This document shows positions 1 to 9,891 of a stretch of 64,000 nucleotides of DNA, in pieces (position 1 is the stretch's first letter; each line of letters opens with the position of its first letter). Under the pieces are notes generated by a model. The model saw nothing but the letters and a program-made list of their open reading frames with translations, searched no databases and was not told where the DNA came from. This stretch comes from Harenicola maris (GTDB lineage Bacteria > Pseudomonadota > Alphaproteobacteria > Rhodobacterales > Rhodobacteraceae): positions 62,001 to 126,000 of the forward strand of contig JADQAZ010000001.1 of NCBI GenBank assembly GCA_018524345.1, in the 5' to 3' direction. The position numbers were made by a program, and so were the translations under genes.

Positions 1-678
1 CTTGACGGGATCGGGCATGCCCCAGTGGCCCGAGACAGGCTGCCCCGGCCATGCGGGGCATTCCTCATTCGCGGCGCGGTCGCAAACAGTGAAGACAAAG
101 TCCATCTTCGGCGCATCCTCGCCCTGAAACTCGGATACGTTTTTCGAGCGGAGCTGGGATGTATCGTGCTTCTTCGAGTTCAGCATCTCGACCGCGAACG
201 GGTTAAGCTCCGACCGGTGGGTCGTGCCGGCGGAGTAGGCGTTGAACTGGTCACCCGCGAGGCTCCGCAGGATGGTTTCGGCCATGATCGAACGGGCGGA
301 GTTGCCGGTGCAAACGAAAAGGACATTGAATTTTGTATCGGGCATGGGTGTCACGCTTTTGATAAGGTCAGTGAATTGAGGGGGGCAAATGTCGGCGCGT
401 CCTCTGCAGCAATCGAAGAGCAGGTCAGAGACAAGGTGGCGTACGCCTTCAAGGTTAATGGAGTAGAGCAGGCGCGTTGCATCGCGCCGCTGGCGGATCA
501 GGCCCGCCTTCGTCAGGGCCGATAGGTAGACCGACGCAGTGGAGGGTTTGAGGGATAGCGCCTGTGTGATCTCTCCGGCCGAAAGCTCGTCCGGACAGCG
601 CCGCATAAGCAGGCGGTACACCGACATGCGCTGTGGGTGGCTGAGGGCCGAGAGTTGTTCCAAGAGTTCAAATTCCAT
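1..678 (-). CDS. ArsR-ArsC fusion: arsenic-type repressor fused to arsenate reductase (3' end missing)
   Basis: One frame runs from ATG at 678 to the window edge with no stop: 226 residues seen, C-terminus missing. Residues about 1-100 form an ArsR/SmtB winged helix. Residues 112-226 form a low-molecular-weight phosphatase-fold arsenate reductase with P-loop CTGNSARS at 123-130 (C123 nucleophile, R129) and resolving-type cysteines C199 and C207. Known for the family: this fold reduces arsenate to arsenite with thioredoxin, and ArsR repressors release DNA on binding arsenite. C90-C91 with C98 sits where Acidithiobacillus ferrooxidans-type ArsR carries its arsenite site (CC-x5-C; here the gap is six). 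An internal ATG at 345 could start a reductase alone, but there is no stop between the domains. Palindromes just upstream suggest autoregulation. Substrate is inferred; no other ars gene is visible. Confidence 0.85.
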   Translation of the reverse strand, partial: MEFELLEQLSALSHPQRMSVYRLLMRRCPDELSAGEITQALSLKPSTASVYLSALTKAGLIRQRRDATRLLYSINLEGVRHLVSDLLFDCCRGRADICPPQFTDLIKSVTPMPDTKFNVLFVCTGNSARSIMAETILRSLAGDQFNAYSAGTTHRSELNPFAVEMLNSKKHDTSQLRSKNVSEFQGEDAPKMDFVFTVCDRAANEECPAWPGQPVSGHWGMPDPVK

Positions 679-680
679 AT

Positions 681-713
681 TTCATGAATTTATAAAATTG
701 ATGAGTCGGTCAA
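681..713 (-). promoter_or_regulatory. Probable promoter/operator of the arsR-arsC fusion
   Basis: Two perfect 8-bp palindromes, TTCATGAA (681-688) and TTTATAAA (689-696), abut each other and end 3 bp from the ATG at 678. TTGACC lies on the minus strand at 708-713 as a possible -35, but its spacing to TATAAA is short. There is no Shine-Dalgarno sequence before the ATG, so the message may be leaderless or almost so. Operator function is inferred from position and from the self-repressing habit of ArsR proteins. Confidence 0.4.
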
Positions 714-893
714 GTGCAAAATGTGGAATTGCCCTCGATTTCTCACTTGCTGGTGGCGCCTTAGGGGGCGGGGCGCCGAATGCACGGTTGAACATTACCC
801 GGCAAAGGTAACAAATGGGCGACAGGTTTAGGCATTCTTGGCACCCAAGGCGGGTCAGGCCTTTGGCAAGCAATTGAACGGGACAATGACACC

Positions 894-2075
894 ATGCGTC
901 TACTAGTGTCTGCGGATATCCACCTTGGCTCGCCCATCCGTTCCGTTGCCTTGCGGAACCCGGAACTCGGAGCGCGGCTGAAGCAGGCCAGCAGGGATGC
1001 ATTCGCCAAGATCATCGATCTGGCCATAGCCGAGAAGGTGGACGCCCTGATCCTCGCCGGGGATATTTTTGACCGCGACCATCCAGAGTTGCGCGCGCGG
1101 GCCTTCCTGATCGCGCAGCTCGCACGGGCGGCGGAGGCCGGGGTGCCCACCGTGTTGATCCGCGGTAATCACGACGCATTGCTTGACCATCAGGCCCATG
1201 GCGAACTGGGGCCCAATATCCATCTTCTGCACCGCGCTGTGCCCACGGTTGAGATCAAGGGCACGGCTTTCCACGGCCTGTCATTCGAGTCCTCCCATAT
1301 GTCGGAAAGTCTGTTGCCCGGCTATCCGCCTCCCGTTTCGGGAAAGCGCAATGTCGGGCTGATGCATACCTCGCTTGATGGTGCGCCGGGGCATGATCCC
1401 TATGCACCCTGCGCGGAGCGGGACCTGATGGCGCATGGCTATGACCTTTGGTGCCTTGGCCATATTCACGCACCGTTTGAGCGTGCGGAGGGGGATGTTT
1501 TGGCGGTGATGCCCGGCATCCCGCAGCCACGCCATTTTGGCGAACGGCGGGGCGGGACTGTGGCCTTAATGACCCTTGGCGAGGAGGGGCCGCCACAGAT
1601 CGAGCGGCGCGAAGTTGCGGTTTTGGCCTTTGCTGAATGCGAGGTGGACCTGACGGAGGCAGAGGATCAGCAGGCAGTGCTGCGGGCCCTGCAAGAAGGG
1701 ATGAAAGCCGCGCGCGTTTCAGGGCAGGATACCGCCCTTCGCCTGCGGGTGATCACCGATGAGATCAGTAGCGAGATGTTGGCCGAACTGGCCGCCGAAG
1801 TGTTGGAGAACGTCGAAGGGGTGTACCTTGATAAGGTCAAATCCGTCCCGTCGCCCACAGATGAGGGCGCTCAGGCGGATGTTCTGACGCGCCTGATGCG
1901 GGAGGAACTGGCAGAAGAGGGGTTTCGTCATGCGTCCATGAAGGAACTGCAGGACCTTCAAGGCGTGTTGCCAGCCGAGATTGCGGATGAGCTGGAGGCT
2001 GGCGAGCTAGATGCGCTCCTAGAGGAGGCGATTGGTGAGGTCGCTTTGCTGTTGCATGGGGACGCTGTGAAATGA
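894..2075 (+). CDS. DNA repair exonuclease, metallophosphoesterase (YhaO/Mre11-like)
   Basis: 393 residues. The N-terminal metallophosphoesterase domain carries D8-x-H10, GDIFD (56-60) and GNHD (91-94), the manganese-binding motifs of SbcD/Mre11 nucleases; further His residues follow near 150-200. The C-terminal third is acidic and probably contacts the partner ATPase. Known for the family: an Mn-dependent nuclease that works on DNA ends with a Rad50/SbcC-type ATPase. The next gene is that partner and overlaps this stop codon by 4 nt, so the two are translated together. The domain layout and partner resemble Bacillus YhaO-YhaN more than Escherichia SbcD-SbcC, so no sbc symbol is given. The start at 894 gives the canonical MRLLVSADIHLG beginning. 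Confidence 0.85.
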   Translation: MRLLVSADIHLGSPIRSVALRNPELGARLKQASRDAFAKIIDLAIAEKVDALILAGDIFDRDHPELRARAFLIAQLARAAEAGVPTVLIRGNHDALLDHQAHGELGPNIHLLHRAVPTVEIKGTAFHGLSFESSHMSESLLPGYPPPVSGKRNVGLMHTSLDGAPGHDPYAPCAERDLMAHGYDLWCLGHIHAPFERAEGDVLAVMPGIPQPRHFGERRGGTVALMTLGEEGPPQIERREVAVLAFAECEVDLTEAEDQQAVLRALQEGMKAARVSGQDTALRLRVITDEISSEMLAELAAEVLENVEGVYLDKVKSVPSPTDEGAQADVLTRLMREELAEEGFRHASMKELQDLQGVLPAEIADELEAGELDALLEEAIGEVALLLHGDAVK

Positions 2076-5000
2076 GGCTGAACCAACTGCAGCTCACCCG
2101 ATACGGCCGGTTTATGGACGCCGTGATCCCCTTTCCCCGCCCTGGTAAGGGGACGGTGGATGTGACGGTGATCTACGGTCCAAATGAGGCTGGTAAATCA
2201 ACGGCCTTTCATGCTTTTCTGGAGCTGTTGTTCGGGTTCAAAGCCGGGGCGCATCCCTTTGCCTTCCGGTTTGAGCGAAAAGACTTGTTGGTTGGCGCGG
2301 AACTCGACCTTCCCGGTCGCGGGCCGATGACATTTCAGCGCAATTCCAAGAGGGCAAATTCCCTGACGGATGCCGAGGGGCGCCCTCTGAATGAGGCGGT
2401 TCTATCCGGCGCCCTGCATGGGCTGACGCGTGATGCCTTTGAAGAGCGGTTTTCCCTGAACGATGCGGGTTTGCGGGAGGGAGGCGCGCGCATCGCCGGA
2501 GCACAGGGGGACTTGGGGCAGCTCCTCCATGCGGGCATTTCGGGCCTGACTGGAATGGCAGAAACCTTGGACGCCCTCTCAGCGCGCGCGGATAGGTTTC
2601 ATAAGCCGCGTGGGCGCGGGACAGAGCTGAACCTGGGCCGCGAGAAGTTGACTGAAATTTCAAGGGCTCTCAGGGCCGGGCGCTTGACGGTGGAGCGTGA
2701 GCGGGATCTGCGCCGGAAATGTGATGCGGCGCGAACGGTTTTCGAAGCGGCAAAGGTTGAACTTGCGCAGGCACATCAACGGCAGGCAGCCGCAAGCGCC
2801 GCGCAGCTCTGGTTCGAGAAGGGGCAAGATATCGCCGAGCTGGAAGAGGCTTTGGCGAAGTATCCTGAGGGGCCGGACCTGCAAAGTGGCGCGCCAGAGC
2901 GCGTGGTGGAGTTGGTCGCAGGTATAGCTGCGGCGGAGCGCCGTATTGCAGAGGGAAAAGCAGAAAAAGCCACCCTCGATCAGGTCATTTCCGACAATGC
3001 GATTGACCCATTGGCTGACGATCTGGCGTCAGAGCTGGCGCGACTTGACGCCATGGTTATTGACGATGGTCCGCTGATGGCGCGGGCTGGAACGGCGCAG
3101 GCGGATGTGGCGCGGCGTAAGCGGGACCGGGATGACCTGGCCGATCAGATGGCGGCCTTTCTAAGGGAGATGGGGGTTGATGGGCCAGCGGTGGAATTTG
3201 TCCTGCCGGCGGAACGCTTGGAGGCAATGACCCTTGCGGTTCAAGACTGCGTCACGACATTGCCCGCGGCGAAGGCTGCGCGGGAGGCCGTGGAAGATGC
3301 TCGCGCGCAGCTTGGGGAAACTCCCGAAGAACCTGTGGACTTGACCGATTTGACAGCGGGCTTTGCGGCATGGTCTGCGGCATCGGATATCGCCGTGCAA
3401 ATGGCCGAGGTGGCGCAAACAGAGGCGCGGTTAACCAAGGCCACCGCCGAATTGCCTGGGTCTTGGGCAGGGTTGATTGACGCGGGCCTGCCCGCGCAGG
3501 CCACATTAGAGGCCGCCGCACGGGATTGGGCGCGGTTGCAGGCGGAGAAGGATGTAGCGGAAGCCTCCCTTGATACACGGGCGGATGAATTGGCGCAGGC
3601 ACAAGCGGCCTTGTCGAGCCTGAAAGACACACCCGGTGCTGTAGATGTTGGGCAGATCGAAGAAACCCGGCGGCAGCGGGACATGGCGTGGCAAAGGCAT
3701 AGCGAGGACCTGTCATCGCCAACAGCAGAGGCCTTCGAGGCCGCGATGCAAGGCGATGATGTCGCGCGCGCGCATTTCCTGACCGGCGCTGAGGCGCGAG
3801 AGCGGTTGCGCGGCGCACAGGAGGAGGCGCAGGGCGCAAAGGCGCGGCATCAGCGGGCGCAAGCACAGGCACAGAAAAGTGGCGCCGAGCTTGAAGCCTT
3901 GGCGGAGCGATGCGCGGGCCTGTCGCTTCTACTTGGCTTGCCGCAGGATACACCGCCCAACGGATTTGCGGCGCGGTATCAGGCCTTGAGCGGAGCCGCC
4001 ATTGCCTCGGCGGAACATGTCAATGCGCATGCGGCGTTAAAGGCCGCGTCCACGCAGCGGGAGGCCGCAGAAAGGCGGCTTGAGGCCGTAGCGCGGGCGG
4101 TTGGGATTGAGGCCTCCATTGAGGGCCTTCCTGCTCGGGTGCAAAAGCGTCTGAATTCTGAGGAAAGCGTGCAGCGTACTTGGGACAATTGGCTTGCCGG
4201 GCAGGAAAAGCTCGTCCGATTGGGGGAGAAAGCTAAGGGCGCGCAGGATGCTGCAACTGCGGCGGAGAGGGCGTTGAGCGCTTTGGCTGCGGATGTTTCC
4301 CTGTCAGATCGAAGCGCAAGCGGCATTGGCGCGGCTTTGCCTCAGCTGCGAATTCTCGCGCAGTTGCATGGCCAGCATCAGGCCTTGTCGCAAAGGATCA
4401 CGGGATTGGAGACAGCGATTGAGGCTCTTGATGCAGGAGCGAAGCGATTGTCGAAGTTGATGGGTGAGGACAATGCGCAGGGAGCGATGGCGATCGTGGA
4501 CCTTGCAAGACGTCGCGTTTCAGAGGCTGAACGTGCCGATACACGACGAGAGCAGGCATCGGAGCGATTGTTAGAGGTACAGCGTAGGGTAAAATCCGCG
4601 GAGGATGACCTGAAGTCTGCCACAAAAGATCTGGCTGCGGGTTTTGCCGGGCAGGGTGGGGCGGATATGGAGTCTCGCGCACGGATCGCGCAATTGGCCG
4701 AGCGGGATCGCCTGCGTAGGGAAAGCCGCACCGCAGAGCAAGACCGTGCCAAGGTTCGATCCGGCGTCGATGCAGGGCTTTTTGCACAGGAGCTGGAACG
4801 TCTGCCCGATGCGGGCCGCGCTATGGAATTGGCGCAGGCGAGTGAGGACGCACAGAGCGCCCGCGATGCCGCCCGCGATGTCGAGCGTGAGGCCGATCGC
4901 CTGTACCGCGAGGCCTTCGATGCCGATGATCAAAGCGCCTTGGTAACGCGGCAGGCGGTGTTGCGGGAGGAATTGCGCGCCGGGGCGCGGCAGGCCGCGG

Positions 5001-5470
5001 TGGCCCGGCTTGGGGTGCTTGCGGCGCGGGGGGCTTTGCGCAAACTGGCCGAAGAACGGCGCAGCCATATGCTTCGCGATGTAGAGGACGCCTTCGTGAC
5101 CATTACCGCTCCGGACTGGGAGGGCGTCGATGTATGGAGCCAGGCCGAGGGGCAAAAACTCGTGGGCGTGCAGCCCGGCGGTGCCCGGGTTCCGGTGGAA
5201 CAGATGTCAACGGGCACTATGGGGCAGCTATACTTTGCGCTACGATTGGCTGGGTATCGTGCTTTTGCCCGCGACCCGGGGCCCTTGCCCATGGTTCTGG
5301 ATGATATCATGGAGACATTCGACGACACCCGCGCGCGGGCTGCGCTACAGCTCTGTGCGCAGATTGGTGCGGATGGGCAGGCAATCCTGTTCACCCACCA
5401 CGCCCATTTGGTGGATCTGGCGCGGGAGACGATCCCGGAGGTGTCGATAGTCGAGATGCCGGGCCGCTAG
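2072..5470 (+). CDS. SMC/Rad50-like ATPase, YhaN family, partner of the nuclease
   Basis: 1132 residues. Walker [10 protein letters not shown] is at 36-44 in an N-terminal half-ATPase. About 800 residues of Ala/Glu/Arg-rich coiled coil follow. The C-terminal half-ATPase has an ABC-type signature (MSTGTMGQ) and Walker [14 protein letters not shown] near residue 1070. No zinc-hook CxxC is visible in the middle, unlike Rad50/SbcC but as expected for YhaN-type proteins. Known role: ATP-driven tethering and opening of DNA ends for the nuclease. It starts inside the stop of the nuclease gene (ATGA, 2072-2075). It ends tail-to-tail on tdh, sharing the palindrome CTAG at 5467-5470. DNA-repair function is inferred from the pair. 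Confidence 0.85.
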   Translation: MRLNQLQLTRYGRFMDAVIPFPRPGKGTVDVTVIYGPNEAGKSTAFHAFLELLFGFKAGAHPFAFRFERKDLLVGAELDLPGRGPMTFQRNSKRANSLTDAEGRPLNEAVLSGALHGLTRDAFEERFSLNDAGLREGGARIAGAQGDLGQLLHAGISGLTGMAETLDALSARADRFHKPRGRGTELNLGREKLTEISRALRAGRLTVERERDLRRKCDAARTVFEAAKVELAQAHQRQAAASAAQLWFEKGQDIAELEEALAKYPEGPDLQSGAPERVVELVAGIAAAERRIAEGKAEKATLDQVISDNAIDPLADDLASELARLDAMVIDDGPLMARAGTAQADVARRKRDRDDLADQMAAFLREMGVDGPAVEFVLPAERLEAMTLAVQDCVTTLPAAKAAREAVEDARAQLGETPEEPVDLTDLTAGFAAWSAASDIAVQMAEVAQTEARLTKATAELPGSWAGLIDAGLPAQATLEAAARDWARLQAEKDVAEASLDTRADELAQAQAALSSLKDTPGAVDVGQIEETRRQRDMAWQRHSEDLSSPTAEAFEAAMQGDDVARAHFLTGAEARERLRGAQEEAQGAKARHQRAQAQAQKSGAELEALAERCAGLSLLLGLPQDTPPNGFAARYQALSGAAIASAEHVNAHAALKAASTQREAAERRLEAVARAVGIEASIEGLPARVQKRLNSEESVQRTWDNWLAGQEKLVRLGEKAKGAQDAATAAERALSALAADVSLSDRSASGIGAALPQLRILAQLHGQHQALSQRITGLETAIEALDAGAKRLSKLMGEDNAQGAMAIVDLARRRVSEAERADTRREQASERLLEVQRRVKSAEDDLKSATKDLAAGFAGQGGADMESRARIAQLAERDRLRRESRTAEQDRAKVRSGVDAGLFAQELERLPDAGRAMELAQASEDAQSARDAARDVEREADRLYREAFDADDQSALVTRQAVLREELRAGARQAAVARLGVLAARGALRKLAEERRSHMLRDVEDAFVTITAPDWEGVDVWSQAEGQKLVGVQPGGARVPVEQMSTGTMGQLYFALRLAGYRAFARDPGPLPMVLDDIMETFDDTRARAALQLCAQIGADGQAILFTHHAHLVDLARETIPEVSIVEMPGR

Positions 5471-6504
5471 TCCCAGGACATCACGACTTTTCCGGCTTTG
5501 CCAGAGATCATGGCGTCAAATCCTGCCGCGTAATCGTCTATCCCGATGCGGTGGGTGATAAGGTCCGTCAGGTCGAGGCCGGATTGCACGAGGGCAATCA
5601 TCTTATACCAGGTTTCAAACATCTCGCGGCCGTAGATGCCTTTGACGTTGAGCATTTTGAAGATGATCTTGTTCCAATCGACGGCAAACTCCGTGGGGGC
5701 AATGCCGAGCAGAGCAATCTTGCCGCCGTTGTTCATCTTGTCGATCATGTCGCGCATGGCCGGTGCTGCGCCGGACATTTCGAGGCCGACATCAAAGCCC
5801 TCGGTCATCCCGATATCCTGCATCACATCCGAGAGGTTTCTTTCTTCTGCATTGACCACATGTTGCACGCCCATCTGCTTTGCGAGGGCGATGCGATAGG
5901 GGCTTATGTCCGTGATTACGACCTTCCTCGCGCCGACCTTTTGCGCGACCAATGCACCCATGATGCCGATAGGGCCCGCACCGGTCACAAGGACGTCCTC
6001 GCCGACGAGGTCAAAGCTGAGCGCCGTGTGGACGGCGTTGCCGAAAGGGTCAAAAATCGCCGCGATCTCGTCGGGAATGTCATCGGGGATCGGGACGACA
6101 TTGGCCTGGGGGATACACAGATACTCCGCAAAGGAACCGGGGTGATTAACGCCCACGCCCTTGGTGTTGCGGCACAGATGCCCCCGCCCGGCGCGGCAGT
6201 TGCGGCAGGTGCCGCAGACGATATGCCCCTCGCCCGAGACCCTTTGGCCGATTTTAAACTTCGTCGCCGCGGCGCCCATGTCGACGATCTCGCCGCAGAA
6301 TTCATGGCCGACAACCATGGGCGTGGGCACGGTTTTGGCGGACCATTCGTCCCACTTCCAGATATGGACATCGGTACCGCAGATGGCCGATTTCTTGACC
6401 CGGATCAGAACCTCATCGGGGCCGGGCTCTGGCACCGGAACGGTTTGCATCCACAAGCCCGGTTCGGGGCGCGCCTTAACAAGGGCCTTCATCTCGTTGC
6501 TCAT
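5467..6504 (-). CDS. tdh: L-threonine 3-dehydrogenase
   Basis: 345 residues, close to the usual 341. Zinc-dependent medium-chain dehydrogenase with catalytic motif [20 protein letters not shown], and a structural zinc loop with four cysteines ([16 protein letters not shown]). The Rossmann motif [11 protein letters not shown] follows. It oxidises L-threonine to 2-amino-3-ketobutyrate with NAD+. The following step is encoded by kbl, immediately upstream in the operon: the ATG here overlaps the kbl stop (ATGA, 6501-6504). Together they convert threonine plus CoA to glycine and acetyl-CoA. The stop codon interlocks with that of the opposing yhaN gene. Confidence 0.96.
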   Translation of the reverse strand: MSNEMKALVKARPEPGLWMQTVPVPEPGPDEVLIRVKKSAICGTDVHIWKWDEWSAKTVPTPMVVGHEFCGEIVDMGAAATKFKIGQRVSGEGHIVCGTCRNCRAGRGHLCRNTKGVGVNHPGSFAEYLCIPQANVVPIPDDIPDEIAAIFDPFGNAVHTALSFDLVGEDVLVTGAGPIGIMGALVAQKVGARKVVITDISPYRIALAKQMGVQHVVNAEERNLSDVMQDIGMTEGFDVGLEMSGAAPAMRDMIDKMNNGGKIALLGIAPTEFAVDWNKIIFKMLNVKGIYGREMFETWYKMIALVQSGLDLTDLITHRIGIDDYAAGFDAMISGKAGKVVMSWD

Positions 6505-7691
6505 GGGATCAGGCCCATGTCTTGGCCAACAGAGATAAAAGCGTCGATGGCGGTGTCGAGCTCTTCGCGGGAGTGGGCCGCGGACATCTGGGTGCGGATG
6601 CGGTCCGCGCCCTTTGGCACCACCGGAAAGCTGAAAGGTGCGACATAGACGCCGCGAGCATCGAGCCGTGCGGCCATGTCCTGCGCCAGTTTGGGATCGC
6701 GCAGCATGACGGGAATGATCGGGTGCTCGCCTGGTAACAGGTCAAACCCGGCTTCGGACATCCTTGCGCGGAAATGGAGGGCGTTCTCCATCAGGTGATC
6801 GCGGCGCTCTGTGCTGGCCTCGAGCATATCCAGCACTTTGACAGAGGTTTGGGCGATCACGGGCGCGAGCGTGTTGGAAAACAGGTAGGGGCGGGAGCGT
6901 TGACGCAGCCAGTCGACCACCTGTTTACTGGCGCAGGTATAGCCGCCCGATGCACCGCCGAGGGCCTTGCCCAAGGTGCCGGTGACGATATCGACGCGCC
7001 CCATAACGCCGCAATGCTCGATAGAGCCGCGCCCGGTGGCCCCGACAAAGCCGACCGCGTGGCTGTCGTCAACCATGACCATGGCACCGTATTTGTCGGC
7101 GAGGTCGCAGATCTCTCCCAGCTTGGCGATGTAGCCGTCCATAGAGAAGACGCCATCGGTCGCGATCAGCTTGAAACGGCACCCCTCGGCCGCCTGAAGC
7201 TGCGCCTCCAGATCCGCCATGTCGGAGTTCGCGTAGCGCAGACGTTTGGCCTTGCACAGGCGCACACCGTCAATGATGGAGGCATGGTTGAGCGCGTCGG
7301 AAATGATCGCGTCTTCGGGGCCGAGAAGGGTTTCGAAAAGGCCGGTGTTGGCGTCGAAACAGCTCGAATACAGGATCGTGTCCTCGAACCCGAGAAATCG
7401 CGCAAGGCGGGTTTCAAGCTCGATGTGCTCCTCCTGCGTGCCGCAGATAAAACGGACGGAGGACATGCCGTAGCCATAGCGGGAGAGGGCCTCTTGCCCC
7501 GCCTTGATCAGGTCCGGGTGGTCGGACAATCCAAGGTAGTTATTTGCGCAAAGGTTAATGACCTGTTTGCCGGAGGTGAGGGCAACAGTGCCCGCCTGCT
7601 TGCTGGTGATGACCCGCTCGGATTTATAGAGGCCGGATTGTTTAAGAGCCTCAAGCTCTGCCGATAGATATTGGTTCAGGGACTGGGACAT
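6501..7691 (-). CDS. kbl: Glycine C-acetyltransferase (2-amino-3-ketobutyrate CoA ligase)
   Basis: 396 residues, the usual length. PLP fold-type I alpha-oxoamine synthase. The Schiff-base lysine lies in [15 protein letters not shown] and the cofactor-binding segment [13 protein letters not shown] precedes it. It cleaves 2-amino-3-ketobutyrate with CoA to glycine and acetyl-CoA, so the unstable product of tdh is used at once. It is first in a two-gene operon with tdh (4-nt overlap). Its promoter must lie in 7692-7871, shared with the divergent AhpD-like gene; the large palindrome there is nearer the other gene. Confidence 0.96.
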   Translation of the reverse strand: MSQSLNQYLSAELEALKQSGLYKSERVITSKQAGTVALTSGKQVINLCANNYLGLSDHPDLIKAGQEALSRYGYGMSSVRFICGTQEEHIELETRLARFLGFEDTILYSSCFDANTGLFETLLGPEDAIISDALNHASIIDGVRLCKAKRLRYANSDMADLEAQLQAAEGCRFKLIATDGVFSMDGYIAKLGEICDLADKYGAMVMVDDSHAVGFVGATGRGSIEHCGVMGRVDIVTGTLGKALGGASGGYTCASKQVVDWLRQRSRPYLFSNTLAPVIAQTSVKVLDMLEASTERRDHLMENALHFRARMSEAGFDLLPGEHPIIPVMLRDPKLAQDMAARLDARGVYVAPFSFPVVPKGADRIRTQMSAAHSREELDTAIDAFISVGQDMGLIP

Positions 7692-7777
7692 TGGCTCTCC
7701 GTCTCGGGCGCTATGGCGTTTGATTGTTGATAGGCGCGGAAGAGCGAGACGGCAAGAATTGTGAAGAGGCGCTCACA

Positions 7778-7820
7778 TTTGAGTGATTGCTCAATGATTG
7801 TGGTTGAGCAATCACTCAAA
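7778..7820. promoter_or_regulatory. Perfect 17-bp inverted repeat, probable operator
   Basis: Left arm 7778-7794 and right arm 7804-7820 are exact reverse complements, separated by 9 nt. Each arm is itself a dyad, TTGAG-N6-CTCAA, so the site looks like two adjacent operators for a dimeric regulator. It lies 51 bp before the AhpD-like gene and 86 bp before kbl. The TetR gene at 9208 is the only regulator nearby and the natural candidate to bind it. Binding is inferred, not shown. Confidence 0.6.
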
Positions 7821-7871
7821 TTGTTTAGGTGGGAGGAACACGGCGCAAAGCCGCACCCAAAAGGATATGAC

Positions 7872-8426
7872 ATGACCGAATTTACAATCCACACCATCGA
7901 CTCCGCACCAGAGGCCGCTAAGCCCGCTCTTGAAGCGTCCAACGCCAAGAACGGCCGGGTTCCGGGCCTGCACGGCGTTATGGCTGAATCTCCTGAGCTG
8001 CTTCAGGCCTATGCGCAGGTGCATGAGCTGTTTGTGGCGTCCAGCCTTGACGCAGATGAGCTGACTGTTGTGTGGCAGACGATCAACGTCGAGAACGAGT
8101 GTCACTACTGCGTTCCCGCCCATACGGGCATCGCCAAGATGATGAAGGTAGATGATGCCATCACAGAGGCGCTTCGCAATGGCACGCCCCTGCCGAACGC
8201 GCGTTTGGAGGCCCTGCGGACCTTTACCCTGCAGGTCGTCCGTCAGCGCGGCGAATTGACCGATGCGGAAACACAGGCCTTCCTCGATGCCGGGTTCACC
8301 AACCGCAACATTCTGGAAGTGATCCTTGGGTATAGCCAGAAGATCATGTCCAACTATGTGAACCACTTCGCGAAGACGCCGGTTGATGGCGTGTTTGAGA
8401 AATTCGCTTGGTCTCCATCCAAGTAA
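7872..8426 (+). CDS. AhpD-like carboxymuconolactone decarboxylase family protein
   Basis: 184 residues from the ATG at 7872; an upstream in-frame GTG at 7761 would run through the palindromic operator and is rejected. The all-helical fold carries the peroxidase-type active site E76-C77-x2-C80-x3-H84 (ECHYCVPAH), as in alkylhydroperoxidase AhpD. Known for the family: CxxC-based thiol peroxidase or disulfide reductase activity; many members have no assigned substrate. A DsbA/FrnE-like protein and a TetR regulator follow, which suggests a redox-responsive group. A stable hairpin at 8434-8459 lies between this gene and the next. The exact reaction is unknown. Confidence 0.82.
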   Translation: MTEFTIHTIDSAPEAAKPALEASNAKNGRVPGLHGVMAESPELLQAYAQVHELFVASSLDADELTVVWQTINVENECHYCVPAHTGIAKMMKVDDAITEALRNGTPLPNARLEALRTFTLQVVRQRGELTDAETQAFLDAGFTNRNILEVILGYSQKIMSNYVNHFAKTPVDGVFEKFAWSPSK

Positions 8427-8433
8427 GACAATC

Positions 8434-8459
8434 GCGCGGCTGCCTTCGGGTGGCCGCGC
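8434..8459 (+). terminator. Hairpin with UUCG loop after the AhpD-like gene
   Basis: Arms 8434-8444 and 8449-8459 form an 11-bp stem (GCGCGGCTGCC, two G-T pairs) closed by TTCG. It begins 7 nt after the stop codon. The tail is only moderately T-rich (CCTCTGATTTGT), so it may be a terminator, a partial terminator or an mRNA 3'-end stabiliser. Confidence 0.5.
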
Positions 8460-8554
8460 CCTCTGATTTGTCAGGGAATTGCATTCTCTGGACACGATTA
8501 TATTTGTAGTGGGCATGCAGCAATTGTGTGCGACAGCCACTAAGGGAAAAGATC

Positions 8555-9202
8555 ATGCAAAAAGAGCCACTTCGTATTGATATCATTTCGGATGTGATGT
8601 GCCCTTGGTGCATTGTCGGCTACCGACAGCTGGCACAGGCACTGGACAGCACAGGCACTGATCATGAAATCCATTGGCATCCGTTTGAGCTGAACCCCGC
8701 CATGCCGCCCGAGGGGCAGGATATGATCGAGCATATCGCCGAGAAATACGGATCAACGCCCGAGCAATCGGCGCAAAACCGTGCCCGCCTTGAGGCCCTT
8801 GGCGACGAGCTGGATTTCAAGTTCGGCTTTGCCGACGGATTTCGCATGCACAATACCTTTAACACCCACCAGTTGCTGCATTGGGCCGAGGAACAAGGCC
8901 GGATGCATGACCTGAAACAGGCGTTCTTCGCAGCGCATTTTACAGATGGGCGCAACGTGTCAGATGTAAATGTGTTGGCCGATGTCGCGGCGGAAATCGG
9001 GCTTGACCGGGCAGAGGCCTTGGCCGTGCTGAAGGATCAGCGTTTTGCCGACACCGTGCGAGAAAAAGAGGCGTTCTGGCAGCGTCAGGGCATCCAAGGT
9101 GTTCCAGCGGTGGTTTTTGACCGCCAGCACCTTGTCACCGGCGCCCAAGGGGTAGAGAACTACACCAATATTTTGCACCATTTGGCAAAAGAAGAGGCAT
9201 AA
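8555..9202 (+). CDS. DsbA-family oxidoreductase (FrnE-like)
   Basis: 215 residues from ATG 8555, preceded by AAGGGA at a spacing of 7; an in-frame GTG at 8528 lacks a ribosome site. Thioredoxin-fold protein with active site C16-P-W-C19 after the first strand, and a cis-proline segment (QGVPAVVF) near 185. There is no signal peptide, so it is cytoplasmic like FrnE and 2-hydroxychromene-2-carboxylate isomerase relatives. Known FrnE proteins are cytoplasmic disulfide isomerase/oxidoreductases linked to oxidative stress. The TetR gene starts 5 nt after its stop, so the two share a transcript. Substrate unknown. Confidence 0.85.
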   Translation: MQKEPLRIDIISDVMCPWCIVGYRQLAQALDSTGTDHEIHWHPFELNPAMPPEGQDMIEHIAEKYGSTPEQSAQNRARLEALGDELDFKFGFADGFRMHNTFNTHQLLHWAEEQGRMHDLKQAFFAAHFTDGRNVSDVNVLADVAAEIGLDRAEALAVLKDQRFADTVREKEAFWQRQGIQGVPAVVFDRQHLVTGAQGVENYTNILHHLAKEEA

Positions 9203-9207
9203 TCGCC

Positions 9208-9801
9208 ATGGCACGCGCTGCCCCCTACGACCGCGAAGCGACCCTTGATGCAGCCATGTCCCTGTTCTGGGACAAGGGGTATCACGCGACGTCGCTCAAG
9301 GATCTCGAGGGCGCGCTGTCAATGAAACCGGGGAGCATCTACGCGGCGTTCAAAAGCAAGGAGAACCTCTATCTTCTTGCGATGGAGCGCTACTTTGCCG
9401 CCTCGCGCAGCGGGTTTCGCAGCCAGATAGCACAGTCACCTTCGCCGCTCGCCGGATTGGCGGCCCACTTGCGGGCCTATGCGTCTCTGCCTGCTGGGGA
9501 TGAAAAGCGGCGTGCCTGCATGTTGGTCAAGACCTTTGTCGACACACGGTCGACCGATGCTGCAATTGCCGGGCAATCGCAGAGCTACCTGAACGAAATG
9601 CGCGGCGAGATCGCGCAGGTGTTCGAGGCTGCAATCGAGCAGGGCGAAATCGCCAGCGATAGCGACGCGCAGGAACTGGCGCGGCGGTTTCAGGCCTATG
9701 TCACGGCGATCCGGATAGAGCTTCATCAAGGCACGCCAGCAGACGAGGTGACCAACCTCGCCGATAAGCTGGCGTCAGAGATCGAGTCCCTGCAGCAATA
9801 A
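9208..9801 (+). CDS. TetR/AcrR-family transcriptional regulator
   Basis: 197 residues. The N-terminal helix-turn-helix is clear: AMSLFWDKGYHATSLKDLEG then a recognition helix around GSIYAAFKSKENLY (residues about 12-60). The C-terminal ligand domain is of the type paired with DsbA/nitroreductase-like genes. It follows the FrnE-like gene by 5 nt. The palindrome at 7778-7820 in front of the AhpD-like gene is a plausible target, giving an autoregulated redox or electrophile-responsive unit. The ligand cannot be read from sequence. Confidence 0.9.
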   Translation: MARAAPYDREATLDAAMSLFWDKGYHATSLKDLEGALSMKPGSIYAAFKSKENLYLLAMERYFAASRSGFRSQIAQSPSPLAGLAAHLRAYASLPAGDEKRRACMLVKTFVDTRSTDAAIAGQSQSYLNEMRGEIAQVFEAAIEQGEIASDSDAQELARRFQAYVTAIRIELHQGTPADEVTNLADKLASEIESLQQ

Positions 9802-9891
9802 CCCCATGCCGTGGTTTGCACGTTGACCTCCCTTCCGGAAATGCGGGATGGTGGCGCGAAAAGTGAAACTCTACATCATGGGAATTGTCTG

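Noticed and set aside
7761-7871. N-terminal extension of the AhpD-like protein
   Set aside because: It would translate the palindromic operator and has no ribosome site; the family begins near the ATG at 7872.
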